Shown here in pieces: positions 12,795-13,165 of a stretch of 13,165 nt of DNA; positions within the stretch are counted from its first letter, which is position 1; each line of letters opens with the position of its first letter. A model generated the notes under the pieces. It searched no databases. It saw only the letters and a program-made list of their open reading frames with translations, and was not told the DNA's origin. The position numbers and the translations under genes were made by a program. The stretch spans positions 7,381 to 20,545 of the forward strand of contig JAJYIO010000004.1 in the NCBI GenBank assembly GCA_021790035.1. Direction: 5' to 3'. The DNA is from a bacterium. GTDB lineage: Bacteria; Cyanobacteriota; Sericytochromatia; S15B-MN24; VGJW01.

Positions 12795-13165
12795 GTCGCC
12801 CCCTGCCTGTGCCGACACTCTCGGAGGCCCTGGCCGGTCGCCCGCTCTCGAGCGCTCACCCGGGCGCCCTGGTGGTCGCCCTCGGACAGAGGGTTGCCGG
12901 TGACGACGGCGCCGGACTCGCCGTCCTCGACGAGCTGCGTCGCCGGGTCTTACCGCAAGACGTGGAGCTGCGCTCTCTGGCCGAGGCGTCGAGCCTGGTG
13001 CCGCTGCTCGAGACCCGGCGACTGGTGATCGTGGTCGACGCCGTCGTCGGGCCCGAGCCGGGCGCGGTACTGGTCCTGTCGCCGGCAGACCTCGCCCGCG
13101 GGAGCGCGATGTCGGTCTCCAGCCACGGCATCGGTGTGGGGCAGGCCGTCGAGCTGGCGCGCACG
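12791..13165 (+). CDS. Hydrogenase maturation peptidase, 3' end cut by window
   Basis: HycI/HyaD-family endopeptidase that cleaves the C-terminal tail of the large subunit once nickel is in place. Only the first 125 residues are visible. An unusual N-terminal extension of about 24 residues precedes the core. The metal-site motif reads ALGQRVAGDDGAG, where the family normally has GN in place of GQ, so Gln33 replaces the usual Asn. The second ligand region VVDAVVGPEPG (Asp83) and the histidine region SSHGIGVGQAVEL (His112) are intact. Its ATG overlaps the large-subunit stop by four bases (ATGA), so it is matched to that substrate. The gene runs off the right edge. Confidence 0.9.
   Translation, partial: MSRPLPVPTLSEALAGRPLSSAHPGALVVALGQRVAGDDGAGLAVLDELRRRVLPQDVELRSLAEASSLVPLLETRRLVIVVDAVVGPEPGAVLVLSPADLARGSAMSVSSHGIGVGQAVELART

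Noticed and set aside
11304..12818. Minus-strand open frame of 504 residues across the large subunit
   Set aside because: Antisense shadow of the hydrogenase large subunit; no domain.
1..13165. CRISPR arrays, insertion sequences, rRNA genes
   Set aside because: No regularly spaced repeats, transposase-like protein, terminal inverted repeats or rRNA segments were recognised.

Overview
This is a high-G+C (by eye about two thirds), densely packed bacterial window. Gene order and the protein families point to a free-living or environmental, probably anaerobic or facultative bacterium with cytosolic [NiFe] hydrogenase metabolism and a complex cell surface. I cannot assign a phylum from sequence alone.

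Layout. (1) Positions 1-2251 hold two histidine kinases facing each other: the C-terminal part of a GAF-HisKA-HATPase kinase on the plus strand, with its 5' end disturbed by an in-frame stop and probably a one-base frameshift, and a complete soluble PAS-HisKA-HATPase kinase on the minus strand. No response regulator is visible. (2) Positions 2252-3297 hold a divergent intergenic region and a stand-alone protein with an LssY C-terminal-type domain. (3) Positions 3298-4427 are gene-poor: a decayed MazF-type toxin C-terminus next to the 3' end of a tRNA-Phe(GAA) gene, a stretch with several inverted repeats including two mutually exclusive hairpins, and a 44-codon small ORF with a good ribosome binding site. 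(4) Positions 4428-8040 are a three-gene minus-strand sugar-nucleotide operon, read in the order UDP-GlcNAc 6-dehydrogenase (WbpA-like), DegT/DnrJ/EryC1 aminotransferase (WbpE-like) and non-hydrolysing 2-epimerase (WecB/WbpI-like). It matches part of the route to a 2,3-diamino uronic acid such as UDP-ManNAc(3NAc)A, but the oxidoreductase and N-acetyltransferase steps are absent from the window. (5) Positions 8192-13165 are a tightly coupled plus-strand operon for a group 3b-like (sulfhydrogenase/HyhBGSL-type) [NiFe] hydrogenase: two-[4Fe-4S] beta subunit, a cyclic-nucleotide-binding-fold protein with no DNA-binding domain, FAD/NAD(P)-binding gamma subunit, delta (small) subunit, alpha (large, Ni-Fe) subunit, and the start of the large-subunit maturation peptidase, cut by the window edge.

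How the genes work together. In the hydrogenase operon, electrons from H2 at the Ni-Fe site of the alpha subunit would pass through the Fe-S clusters of delta, beta and gamma to FAD and NAD(P), or run in reverse. The peptidase would trim the nine-residue tail of alpha after nickel insertion. The sugar operon is transcribed divergently from the hydrogenase operon across a roughly 150-bp shared control region. No CRISPR array, insertion sequence or rRNA was seen. The most unusual items are the degenerate cyclic-nucleotide-binding protein inside the hydrogenase operon, and the tRNA-Phe/mazF-remnant/hairpin/small-ORF stretch.
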